Source: Paenibacillus sp. (lineage in GTDB: Bacteria; Bacillota; Bacilli; Paenibacillales; Paenibacillaceae). From it: a stretch of 64,000 nucleotides of DNA. A program made the position numbers and the translations under genes. Shown one piece after another: positions 17,571 to 25,578 of this stretch. Below the pieces are notes generated by a model. That model worked only from the letters and a program-made list of their open reading frames with translations, did no database searches and was not told the origin of the DNA. The stretch lies in NCBI GenBank assembly GCA_017512705.1, contig JAFWEX010000084.1, positions 248,001 to 312,000 of the forward strand, read 5' to 3'. Position 1 is the first letter of the stretch; the number at the start of each line of letters is the position of its first letter.

Positions 17571-19790
17571 TTACTTTGCTGAATCCGTATTTCCTGTAGT
17601 TCCAATAGTGCTTGTCGTACCCGTTGTATCTGTAGAAGCACCGGATTGCGAACGATTTCTTCCACCGCCGAATCCGCCTTGACCACCGCCGCCAAATCCA
17701 CCCATGCCGGAGCGTGCTGTTGTCACACCTGATTCATTCACCCAGGTTACATTGCTTGTTGACTGGAAGGCAACGATCTGGGTTCCACCGCTATACGTAC
17801 CACCGGTATAGAGCCCGTCTACCGCTTGGCCTGTCGATGTACCGCCAGAGGAGATGACGTAGGAGCCGTCTTTTGCAAGATCAGGTGAACTGATTACAAC
17901 GGTTTGGTAGTCTTTGACTGGTGCAAATGTCATGATATTGTTGCCTTTGCTGTCTTGAATATGAACTAGTGTTCCAGCCTTTTGTGTCTCAGGGAAGGTC
18001 ATCACGACTGTATTTTGCGTTGAAGCATCGGAAGTGCCTTGCGCCATGCCAGAGCTTCCTGCTGCCACCAGATATCCGCCACTGATCACAAACGTTCCGT
18101 CATAATCCAGTGCACCGTTACCATTATTCGTTGGGCCATTCACGATGACCGTTCCGCCAGTCATTGTGATGGAGCCGTTGGCATCGAGGCCGTCACCGCC
18201 AGCATTCACGGTGAGGGAGCCACCGTTGATGTGAAGCTCGTTGTTGCCTGATGATTCATCACCAGCGGCATTCACACCGTCATCCGAAGCCGTTACATCA
18301 ACATCTCCGTCATTCAGGGTGATGATCGCTCCTTCAAGTCCTTCGTAACTCTTCGCAATGCTGATAGCTCCACCGTTAATGGTCAACGCCTGATCAGCGT
18401 GAATGCCGTCATCTCCGGACTGAATGCTGAAGGTTCCATCGTTCACAGTGACATTGGTATTGCTATGAAGGGAATCGTCCATAGAATCAATCGTGTATGT
18501 TCCACCATTGACAGTGAGATCTGTACCTGCTTTAAGCGCTTTGGCGCTTGTAGACTCTTCCTCTGTTGTCGTTGCATTGTCTGCATCGGCGTTGGAATCG
18601 GATGATGTTGCTGAAGCGCTCGTCGCATCGGTTTTTGTCGACGTCGTGGAGTTCGCGGTTGCACCTGTATTTGAGCCTTCACCATTTGGAATCGCTGGCA
18701 TATCCGCTGGTGGCTCGCCATCCGGAGGTGTGCCCATATCTGCCGGAGGTGTGCCGCCATTCATTGGGCCACCTCCACCGAAGCCACCGCGGCCTCCACT
18801 CCCACCAAAACCGCCACCGCCGGGACCCTGTTCAACCTTGGCAGGTGCATTTGCACTGCCGCCAGCCGTCACGATATGATACGTACCACCATCGGTGACA
18901 AGTGCGGTTTCCGCCTGAATGCCGTCACTGCCGCTCTGGATATTAAAGGTACCGTCCGCAATAGCGACAAATCCTTTGCTGGCATCAGTATCATTCGTCG
19001 ATTTAATCCCGTCACCCTCTGCATCAACGGTAATGGTGCCTGCCTGAATGGCAACCATATCTTTACCCTTGATGCCATCGTCAGCTGCCTTGACGTTAAT
19101 CGAACCGCTGATGATTTTGAGATCATCCTTGCTGGTGATCCCTTCATTGTAATTACCTGTGACGGTCAACTGACCTGCACCGTTGAAGGTAAGATCAGCT
19201 TTGCTGAAGATGGCCGCATCGGGCTCATCGGTGCTACTATCGGCATATACGTAAGTTTTTCCATCGGATACAGCGTTTTGGGTTCCTTTTTCCAAGGTGA
19301 TTACCGCTTTGCCTGCCTTTTGAATGTAGATTCCTGCACTGTCGTTATTATGAATAGTTGCGCCGTTCAAAACGAGATGTACCACGCCTTTATCCGCAAC
19401 ATTGACCACGATCTGGCCATCTGTCAATTCACCGCTCAGCACATAAGTGCCTGCTTCTGAGATGGTGATTGAGCCGCTCGCTGCTTTTGCACCGGAGCCA
19501 GTTACCGTTGCTGTTGTACCACTCAATTTGATCATGGTGGAGTCCGCTTCAGTCCAGCTCACATTCGTATCATCTGCATCCAGAGAGACCAGATCCGCAT
19601 ATTTCACGGATGTTGACTCGCTAATGGATACGGTTTTGGTTGTTCCTGTCGTGGAGGCTGCAGCATTAGCGGTAGAACTGCTCACTGACGGAGAACTGCA
19701 TGCTGCAAGCAAGCTCGTAATCATGGCAATCGACCAAAGTTTGCTACCTGTTATTATGTTTTTACGCTTCTGAGCATTCTTCTTCATCAT
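17571..19790 (-). CDS. Cthe_2159-type carbohydrate-binding beta-helix lipoprotein
   Basis: Surface lipoprotein, 739 residues, with lipobox LLAAC (about residue 30). The body is a string of beta-helix turns with repeated Asp/Gly patterns such as SDDGIHADQALTINGG, ADDGIKGKDMVAIQAG and ASDDGVNAAGDES, matching the DUF4353/Cthe_2159 family, whose clostridial prototype binds plant polysaccharides and calcium. Two low-complexity inserts break it: a Gly/Pro/Met-rich stretch (GGGGFGGSGGRGGFGGGGP, about residues 323-341) and a Ser/Thr/Ala-rich stretch (about 370-420). The C-terminus is Gly- then Thr-rich. It lies 27 bases after the DUF4956 gene in the same operon. Its ligand here is not known. Confidence 0.88.
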   Translation of the reverse strand: MMKKNAQKRKNIITGSKLWSIAMITSLLAACSSPSVSSSTANAAASTTGTTKTVSISESTSVKYADLVSLDADDTNVSWTEADSTMIKLSGTTATVTGSGAKAASGSITISEAGTYVLSGELTDGQIVVNVADKGVVHLVLNGATIHNNDSAGIYIQKAGKAVITLEKGTQNAVSDGKTYVYADSSTDEPDAAIFSKADLTFNGAGQLTVTGNYNEGITSKDDLKIISGSINVKAADDGIKGKDMVAIQAGTITVDAEGDGIKSTNDTDASKGFVAIADGTFNIQSGSDGIQAETALVTDGGTYHIVTAGGSANAPAKVEQGPGGGGFGGSGGRGGFGGGGPMNGGTPPADMGTPPDGEPPADMPAIPNGEGSNTGATANSTTSTKTDATSASATSSDSNADADNATTTEEESTSAKALKAGTDLTVNGGTYTIDSMDDSLHSNTNVTVNDGTFSIQSGDDGIHADQALTINGGAISIAKSYEGLEGAIITLNDGDVDVTASDDGVNAAGDESSGNNELHINGGSLTVNAGGDGLDANGSITMTGGTVIVNGPTNNGNGALDYDGTFVISGGYLVAAGSSGMAQGTSDASTQNTVVMTFPETQKAGTLVHIQDSKGNNIMTFAPVKDYQTVVISSPDLAKDGSYVISSGGTSTGQAVDGLYTGGTYSGGTQIVAFQSTSNVTWVNESGVTTARSGMGGFGGGGQGGFGGGRNRSQSGASTDTTGTTSTIGTTGNTDSAK

Positions 19791-19817
19791 ATCGATCGTT
19801 CCTCTCTAATGGTAATC

Positions 19818-20507
19818 TTAATATTCAGTCGTTGGACTCATCGTTAACGAGATATCCAGATTGCCGTTCCGTGTACGGATGGCATCCAGGAATTGCTTCT
19901 GATTCACGCTCTCGTGAATCGTGACGTTATAGACCAGCTCATAAAGACTGCCGAGTTCGGTGGTTCTGATTTTTTTCAGATCAAATGGGACATTAAAGCT
20001 ATGGAATACTTCGTTCAGAGCTTCTTCATAGCTCAAGTTCTCGGGAATGGTAACCTTGAGTGTCTTCTGCTGACTCTTTTTCCCGCCAAAGTTAAACCGG
20101 CTTAGTACAAACATCAGCACACACAGGATAACGGTGAACAGAACGGCGTATCCAAACGCACCTACACCACAAGCCAGACCAGATGCCATCGTGAACAGAA
20201 CGTAAGCAATGTCTTTCGGATCACCAGGTGCGCTGCGGAAACGAATAATGGAGAAGGCTCCCGCCAAGCTGAATGCTCGGGCGATATTGCTGCCGATCAG
20301 CAGAATGATGATGGCCACGATCACCGGAAGCACAACCATAGTGAGCGTAAAACTTTGTGAGTAGGTGGCCTGATTGGTTTTCATATAGGTAAGGCTGATG
20401 ATAAGTCCAAGGATAATGGCAAGTCCGATCGTGATGACGGCACTGCTAAAACTTAACGTTGAATCGTCTAGGGCGGAGCTAAAAAGGGTATCAAGCATAA
20501 CGTACAC
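19818..20507 (-). CDS. DUF4956 membrane protein
   Basis: A 229-residue protein with about four transmembrane helices in the first 135 residues, and a cytoplasmic C-terminal domain of about 90 residues. The conserved segment is FSLAGAFSIIRFRSAPGDPK, followed by DIAYVLFTMASGLACGVGAF. DUF4956 genes commonly accompany VTC-domain and CotH- or Cthe_2159-type genes, as here. The gene overlaps the upstream VTC gene by 17 bases, showing coupled translation. Function is unknown; a membrane partner of the VTC protein is a reasonable guess. Confidence 0.88.
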   Translation of the reverse strand: MYVMLDTLFSSALDDSTLSFSSAVITIGLAIILGLIISLTYMKTNQATYSQSFTLTMVVLPVIVAIIILLIGSNIARAFSLAGAFSIIRFRSAPGDPKDIAYVLFTMASGLACGVGAFGYAVLFTVILCVLMFVLSRFNFGGKKSQQKTLKVTIPENLSYEEALNEVFHSFNVPFDLKKIRTTELGSLYELVYNVTIHESVNQKQFLDAIRTRNGNLDISLTMSPTTEY

Positions 20508-21324
20508 GCTCTCTTTCTCGAATTAATTTTTCTTGTGCGATAGCCGGGTTTGGTTGAGCAGGATTGTAATCCGTACCCGGAATAAGTTCCCGTTCCGTCT
20601 GATAATTCAGATTGGTGGTTCTCACCAGATGTCTGTATTCATTGCCGTATTTGGAAAACCCGGTTCGGTACAACCCGTGCTCCGACAGCAATTGAGAGAG
20701 CCACATGGGAACGGTTTTCTCAGCTTTCACTTCCATGAGCCAACGTCCGTCCTTCACGAGCGGTTCACCGTAATCTCCTTGTTCCAACTTCAGATCGTAT
20801 CTGCGGCTGCGGATGTTAGTGTCAAACGTAATGCGAAGATCACGGCTGTTCTTGTCAAACAACGCCTTGCGTTCATAAGCCAGATATACTTTAGGCTCTA
20901 GATCGTAGATACGTAGGAAGTATTTGATCTCTTCCAGCACCTGCGGGTTCATGTAGTCCGCCAGCTCTGGCGCTTGTCCCGAGCGAACAAAATCGTAAGC
21001 TTCATCCAGCTTCAGCGCCGTTCTGCGTTTGTTGACGAGGCCGAAGACTTTCTTTTTGATCTCCAGGTACACTTTCGCATTCGCTTCAGGTACACCATAG
21101 GCTCGCAAACGCAGCTTTTCCTTGTATTTCGGTTTGGATAGACTAGCTCGAATCAATGAATCCTGCGGTGTGTCGAAGTACAGATTGCTGATGGAGTAAA
21201 ACTCGTGTTTTTGGTTGTAAGCATCCAGTTCCATATAGTGCAGCAGATCGCTGTAGAAATGCTGGTATTGCTCATCGGTCAGCAGGTACTTGCTCTCATA
21301 TCGGTTGAATACTTCAATCGCCAT
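20491..21324 (-). CDS. VTC-domain protein (polyphosphate polymerase-like)
   Basis: A 277-residue soluble protein of the VTC superfamily, whose yeast members make polyphosphate. The expected basic and acidic tunnel residues are visible: FNRYESKYLLTDEQY, YFDTPQDSLIRAS, KEKLRLRAYG, YLEIKKKVFGLVNKRR, VYLAYERKALF, LRITFDTNIRSR and WLMEVKAEKT. It has no membrane span itself. It is the first gene of the operon with DUF4956 and the beta-helix lipoprotein. Polymerase activity is inferred from family motifs; bacterial CotH-linked members have not all been shown to make polyphosphate. Confidence 0.88.
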   Translation of the reverse strand: MAIEVFNRYESKYLLTDEQYQHFYSDLLHYMELDAYNQKHEFYSISNLYFDTPQDSLIRASLSKPKYKEKLRLRAYGVPEANAKVYLEIKKKVFGLVNKRRTALKLDEAYDFVRSGQAPELADYMNPQVLEEIKYFLRIYDLEPKVYLAYERKALFDKNSRDLRITFDTNIRSRRYDLKLEQGDYGEPLVKDGRWLMEVKAEKTVPMWLSQLLSEHGLYRTGFSKYGNEYRHLVRTTNLNYQTERELIPGTDYNPAQPNPAIAQEKLIRERERVRYA

Positions 21325-21633
21325 GATGGTTCAGTCCTTTCGGTATGGATGGGTGGTGCATGTTGTGATTATGTTTGTTTTATCGTGTGTTGCTCTCATG
21401 TCTGTATCTTAGCGAAGCAACCTTGAATGAATCTTAAATCGTTTTACATTGCGTTAACATTTCTTTTCCTTCATCTATAGAGCTGAAAAAATGATATAAA
21501 CGCACACTTCGATCACGGAGTTCACCTTCTAATCGCTGTTATCTCGGAGGAGTCTCTTTTATTAAGGTTGATTCAAGGTTTACTTGATAGAATGAGTACA
21601 GACCAACAAACGTGAGCAGAGGGTGAGTAGATC
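21325..21633. other. Divergent intergenic region (VTC operon / two-component system)
   Basis: A 309-base gene-free stretch. CTTGAATGAATCTTAAAT (about 21423) and ATTAAGGTTGATTCAAG (about 21561) are loosely inverted relatives of one another. They could be binding sites for the adjacent response regulator, but I could not define a firm consensus or a convincing promoter. Confidence 0.4.
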
Positions 21634-22311
21634 ATGAGAATTTTGATTGCGGAAGATGAGGTTCATTTGGCAGAGGCAGTATCGCAGATTTTGAAAAAGA
21701 ATAATTATTCCGTGGACATGGTCCACGACGGCAGATCAGGACTGGATTACGCGCAGAGTGGTATCTACGACCTGTTACTGCTGGACATCATGATGCCGGA
21801 AATGGACGGCATAACGGTACTTAAAACACTGCGCAGCGAAGGTAACCATACACCCGTCATTCTGCTTACAGCGAAAGGGGAACTGTCGGACAAAGTATCT
21901 GGTCTGGATTACGGTGCCGATGATTATATTGCAAAGCCTTTTGCCACGGAAGAACTCCTCGCCCGGATTCGGGCGGCCTTGAGACGCAAAGGGGAAGTGG
22001 TGCCTGAGGATGGATTGACGTTTGGTGATATCGAACTGAATACGACCCAGTTGAAGCTGACCGTGCAGGGTAAGGAGATCAAGCTGAATCTGAAGGAGAA
22101 CGAGCTGCTGGAGCTATTGATTACCCGTAAACAGGCGATCACCTCCAAAGAGCAGATCATCGAGAAGTTGTGGGGATTCGACTCGGATGTGGAGTATAAC
22201 AACGTGGAGGTCTACATCTCCTTTTTGCGCAAAAAATTAACCTTCCTGAATTCGAATGTTCGCATTCATACCGTTCGGGGCGTGGGGTATGTACTTGAGG
22301 TGACGACCTGA
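21634..22311 (+). CDS. OmpR-family response regulator
   Basis: DNA-binding half of a two-component system, 225 residues. The receiver domain (1-120) has the acidic pair in IAEDEVHLAEA, phosphoacceptor Asp in LLLDIMMPEMDGI and Lys in DDYIAKPFATEELLAR. The winged helix (about 125-225) reads LNLKENELLELLITRKQAIT then VYISFLRKKL and IHTVRGVGYVLE. Its last base overlaps the kinase start. It is divergent from the VTC/DUF4956/lipoprotein operon, which is its most likely target. Confidence 0.94.
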   Translation: MRILIAEDEVHLAEAVSQILKKNNYSVDMVHDGRSGLDYAQSGIYDLLLLDIMMPEMDGITVLKTLRSEGNHTPVILLTAKGELSDKVSGLDYGADDYIAKPFATEELLARIRAALRRKGEVVPEDGLTFGDIELNTTQLKLTVQGKEIKLNLKENELLELLITRKQAITSKEQIIEKLWGFDSDVEYNNVEVYISFLRKKLTFLNSNVRIHTVRGVGYVLEVTT

Positions 22312-23654
22312 TGTTCAACAAACTCCGCAACCGATTCCTGATCGTGAATCTGGTGTCCATCTCGATCATGATGCTGGTGGCCTTTGTAACGATCTATACG
22401 ATCACCTATCAGAATGTGAAGCGTGAAACGAATATGGAGCTGTTCAAGGTATCCGACTTCTACCACGGACCTTACGGTTCTGTTGCTCATGAAGGAGTGA
22501 GCTCCGGATCTTCATCGGTACCCTCTACGGGGAGAGGTGTGGACAATGACGGTATGGGCGAGAGGGGGATTGGTGCTTATCGTGGGCCAGGGGGAGATCC
22601 CAAAGCGCCTCCTGCCCGGTCCGTTTCTTTTATGATCCAGACCGATAAGCAGTGGAATATTACCGATACGCACTCGCGGTTTGATATGGAGGAATCATTT
22701 TATACACAAGCACTGCAAAAGGTAGATCAGGATCAATCTAGTCTCGGTGACAGTGGTCGGTGGACTGGACAATTCGCACTGAATGGCACGGACTGGGCCT
22801 ATGTAGTTGATCCGAGCGGAGACGGGCATATGATTGTGTTCATGGATGTGACAGCGCAGCAGGACATTCTGACCAATCTGATCTATACGTTCACTGTGGT
22901 TGGACTATTCATGTTGATTGTGATCTACTTCTTAAGTCGTTACTTTGCCAATCGTTCCATCGCACCCGTGCGTGAGGCCTTTGAGAAGCAGAAACAATTC
23001 ATCGCCGATGCATCACATGAGTTAAAGACCCCGCTAGCTATTATTAATACCAATACAGATGTGTTGCTCGCTAATCAGGAGGAAACGGTTGAGAGTCAGG
23101 CCAAATGGCTGCATTACATCAAGTCAGAAACCGAGCGCATGTCTGGATTAACGAATGATCTGCTCTATCTGACCCAGATGGATGACTCGCGTTCCGCACT
23201 GATTCATACTAAATTTAATATGAGTGATGCGGTGGAAAGCATTATTCTACCAATGGAAGCTGTGATTTTTGAAAAAAATATCTCCCTGGATTACAGCATT
23301 GATCCTGATCTGATGGTTCATGGTAATCCGGAGCAGATCAAACAGGTCATTCTGATCTTGCTCGATAATGCTGTGAAGTACTCCGGAGCCAAAGGCGCCG
23401 TGAACATTACGCTCCAGAAGCAGAACCAGGATGTCATACTGACTGTATCCAATACAGGAGAAGGGATTGCGCCGGAGCATCTGGATCGTATCTTTGATCG
23501 TTTCTATCGAACAGATTCGTCCAGAGCACGAAAACATGGCGGACATGGGCTGGGTTTAGCAATTGCACGCTCTATTGTGGATCAGCATAAGGGAGAGATA
23601 TACGCCAAAAGTGCCCAGGGCGAGGGAGCTACATTTTATGTGCGGTTATCCTAG
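22311..23654 (+). CDS. Sensor histidine kinase
   Basis: Membrane kinase partnering the preceding regulator, 447 residues. Helices lie at about 8-33 and 190-209 around an extracytoplasmic domain of about 155 residues. That domain begins with a Gly/Ser/Pro-rich stretch (61-101) resembling low-complexity parts of the divergent lipoprotein. No clear HAMP domain is seen; the phospho-His is in DASHELKTPLAII (His236). ATPase boxes are DNAVKYSG (N), GEGIAPEHLDRIFDRFY (G1/F) and GGHGLGLAIARSIV (G2). The signal is unknown. Confidence 0.93.
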   Translation: MFNKLRNRFLIVNLVSISIMMLVAFVTIYTITYQNVKRETNMELFKVSDFYHGPYGSVAHEGVSSGSSSVPSTGRGVDNDGMGERGIGAYRGPGGDPKAPPARSVSFMIQTDKQWNITDTHSRFDMEESFYTQALQKVDQDQSSLGDSGRWTGQFALNGTDWAYVVDPSGDGHMIVFMDVTAQQDILTNLIYTFTVVGLFMLIVIYFLSRYFANRSIAPVREAFEKQKQFIADASHELKTPLAIINTNTDVLLANQEETVESQAKWLHYIKSETERMSGLTNDLLYLTQMDDSRSALIHTKFNMSDAVESIILPMEAVIFEKNISLDYSIDPDLMVHGNPEQIKQVILILLDNAVKYSGAKGAVNITLQKQNQDVILTVSNTGEGIAPEHLDRIFDRFYRTDSSRARKHGGHGLGLAIARSIVDQHKGEIYAKSAQGEGATFYVRLS

Positions 23655-23745
23655 GCGCAAGGTGGCTCAGGCATAACATCTGCCCGTAATGGGATAACCT
23701 ATGCTACAATGGCAGCAAGATGTATAACCAAGGAGATGAACTGAC

Positions 23746-24033
23746 GTGACAGACAACAACACAATTAACGAGCAAGAAATGATGCAATATATTGCTGACA
23801 AAACGAAGGCCAGCAAGGCAAATATCGAGCTTGTATTAAAGCATGAGCAAGACTACATCAACAAGGCACATGAGAACGCCAAAGGTAAAGACGTCGATAT
23901 TGACGGTGATGATCTGGCTGACTACATTCTGAGCCGCAAAGATGTGAAGCTCGACGAACTGACGGTAGAAAGTATTTTGGATGCTGAGATGGACTATTTG
24001 ATGGACAAGGGTCATGCGGGGTACGTGGATTAA
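23746..24033 (+). CDS. Small acidic protein of unknown function
   Basis: A 95-residue, acidic, helix-rich soluble protein starting at GTG 23746, with AAGGAGATGAACTGAC upstream. Visible features are VDIDGDDLADYILSRKDVKL, then ESILDAEMDYLMDKGHAG. It lies 91 bases after the kinase gene and could be read through from it. I do not recognise a named family; similar small Asp/Glu-rich proteins occur in Bacillus-type genomes. It ends 15 bases from the truncated end of the convergent cobA fragment. Confidence 0.7.
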   Translation: MTDNNTINEQEMMQYIADKTKASKANIELVLKHEQDYINKAHENAKGKDVDIDGDDLADYILSRKDVKLDELTVESILDAEMDYLMDKGHAGYVD

Positions 24034-24048
24034 CACGTCATTGAAGCA

Positions 24049-24293
24049 TTAGCAGCGCGCCGCATGAGATGCCAGCATGCGGCCAATCATCTCTTGGCTC
24101 ATGGAATGAAGACTGGGTGCTCTGCCGCAGTAGATGCGGAGGGCACCCTCTTGTGCTTCCGCAAGTAAATCATCGGTTACCAGTCGATCGTACAGGATGA
24201 CATCAGCAGATTGAGTGCGTCTCAAAGCTTCAACTGTGATCAGTTCAGCATCTCCCGGGCCAGCACCGAAATACTTGTCAGACCCTGGGTCAT
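24049..24293 (-). pseudogene. cobA: cobA/sumT fragment (uroporphyrinogen-III C-methyltransferase), broken
   Basis: Only the first third of a siroheme-pathway methyltransferase remains. FGAGPGDAELITVEALRRTQ, ADVILYDRLV and LRIYCGRAPSLHSMSQEMI match the SUMT N-terminal domain, but the frame stops after SHAARC. About 180-190 residues, including the SAM-site GGDPF region, are missing; the next gene's end lies 15 bases away. There is also a frame problem at the start. The natural ATG (24293) overlaps the nirC stop as ATGA, but its frame reads MTQGLTSISV, while the SUMT frame is shifted by one base. It is therefore both frameshifted and truncated. An intact copy must exist elsewhere to supply siroheme to NirB. 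Confidence 0.85.
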
Positions 24294-25171
24294 GATCGTG
24301 TCCCCCATTCTGGAGCGGCATCGGAACCCATTAATCCTGAGCGATCACCCTGTATCGTCGCCAGCGGGGAAGAGAGCTTGGACGAGCTTCCCCAGTGCTG
24401 CGCGAAATATAAACCGAAGCCTGTAAATACAGCACCGCCAAGGAGATTACCTGCCAGCACCGGAATCTGATTCCACAGCAGCCAGTCAGCGATGCTGACC
24501 TGAGCACCAACCATCATACCGGCTGGGATCACAAACATATTGACCACCGCATGTTCGAAACCTTGCGCGAAGAAGATCATGATGGGTAGCCACATCGCAA
24601 CGATTTTCCCGAGCGTTGAGGTTGATGTCATCGCCATAACGGCTCCAAGTGTAACCATCCAATTACACAGAATGGCCTTAATAATGACAAGTACGATACC
24701 TGCTCCACCCAGTTGCTGATATCCTAGTGTTTTCGTTTCGCTGGTCTGAATGAGTGTTTGAACCAGTGGATTGCTCATGTCTGTGCCCATTTTGGTTATC
24801 GTCATGCCGTACAAAAGTGCGTAAAAAGCACATCCAATCAAGTGAGCGATCGTTACCCAAAAATAATTACGAAACATATCAACAAGCCGGACTCTGCGTT
24901 TCATCACAGCAAGCGGAATGAGGGCGAAGCTTCCTGTCACCAGTTCCAGACCGAGCAGAATAATGATTACAAATCCTGCTGGAAAGATGAGTGCACCTAC
25001 CAAACCAAGCGAAGTTTGAGACACGGCAGTATAAGCCAGTGTAGTGGCGAAGGCAAGAATGGCTCCGGCCAGAATACCCCGAATCAGCATCTGTACCCGG
25101 TTTATTTTAGTTTTACTCTCACCAAAGTCAATCATGGATTGCAACACTTCTGTAGGTTTAACAAAATCCAT
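24290..25171 (-). CDS. nirC: Formate/nitrite transporter family channel (NirC-like)
   Basis: Pentameric FNT-family channel for nitrite or formate, 293 residues with about six helices. The start is the ATG at 25171 behind GGGAGGGG; a longer frame to 25216 lacks a site. The start MDFVKPTEVLQSMIDFGE, the segment FPAGFVIIILLGLELVTGSF and LCNWMVTLGAVMAMTS match the family. It follows nirD by 73 bases in the nitrite operon, so nitrite uptake or export is its likely role. Its stop overlaps the ATG of the cobA remnant. Confidence 0.92.
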   Translation of the reverse strand: MDFVKPTEVLQSMIDFGESKTKINRVQMLIRGILAGAILAFATTLAYTAVSQTSLGLVGALIFPAGFVIIILLGLELVTGSFALIPLAVMKRRVRLVDMFRNYFWVTIAHLIGCAFYALLYGMTITKMGTDMSNPLVQTLIQTSETKTLGYQQLGGAGIVLVIIKAILCNWMVTLGAVMAMTSTSTLGKIVAMWLPIMIFFAQGFEHAVVNMFVIPAGMMVGAQVSIADWLLWNQIPVLAGNLLGGAVFTGFGLYFAQHWGSSSKLSSPLATIQGDRSGLMGSDAAPEWGTRS

Positions 25172-25244
25172 CGTGTACCCCTCCCTTGTCAGGTCCAACC
25201 ATGAAGGTTCGCTCAAAGTAACATCTTGTCACGCCAGAGGTCTG

Positions 25245-25562
25245 CTAACCTGCAATGGTGATATAGATATCTCCGCTATCGCCATCCACTTCTGTTTGGT
25301 ACGTGTTCAAGCAGCCATCGTCTGGCTCATGCACTCTGCCGCTCCGCAGATCAATCTTCCAGTCATGTAGTGGGCAGTGAACGGCAGTGCCGCACACCAT
25401 GCCCTCCGATAGCTTGCCGCCCTTGTGAGGACAGCGATTCTCCACGGCATGCAGGGTGCCATCACTCAGTTTGAAGACCGCGATTTCAGTATCCTGTATC
25501 AGGAAGGTACGAGCTCCCTTTTCATCAATATCGGTCAGATGTCCGATGCGAAATTTACTCAT
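25245..25562 (-). CDS. nirD: Nitrite reductase small subunit, Rieske-type NirD/NasE
   Basis: A 105-residue Rieske-fold subunit of assimilatory NADH-nitrite reductase. The [2Fe-2S] ligands are visible as CPHKGG and CPLHDW (Cys-X-His and Cys-X2-His). Many NirD subunits have lost these residues, so this one keeps a complete Rieske motif. It starts 16 bases after nirB ends, behind an AGGAGG-like site. Confidence 0.93.
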   Translation of the reverse strand: MSKFRIGHLTDIDEKGARTFLIQDTEIAVFKLSDGTLHAVENRCPHKGGKLSEGMVCGTAVHCPLHDWKIDLRSGRVHEPDDGCLNTYQTEVDGDSGDIYITIAG

Positions 25563-25578
25563 CGCTGATCCTCCTTTT

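Noticed and set aside
21568..21593. TTGATT and TAGAAT as a promoter for the two-component genes
   Set aside because: The spacing is only 14 bases, too short for a sigmaA promoter without further evidence.
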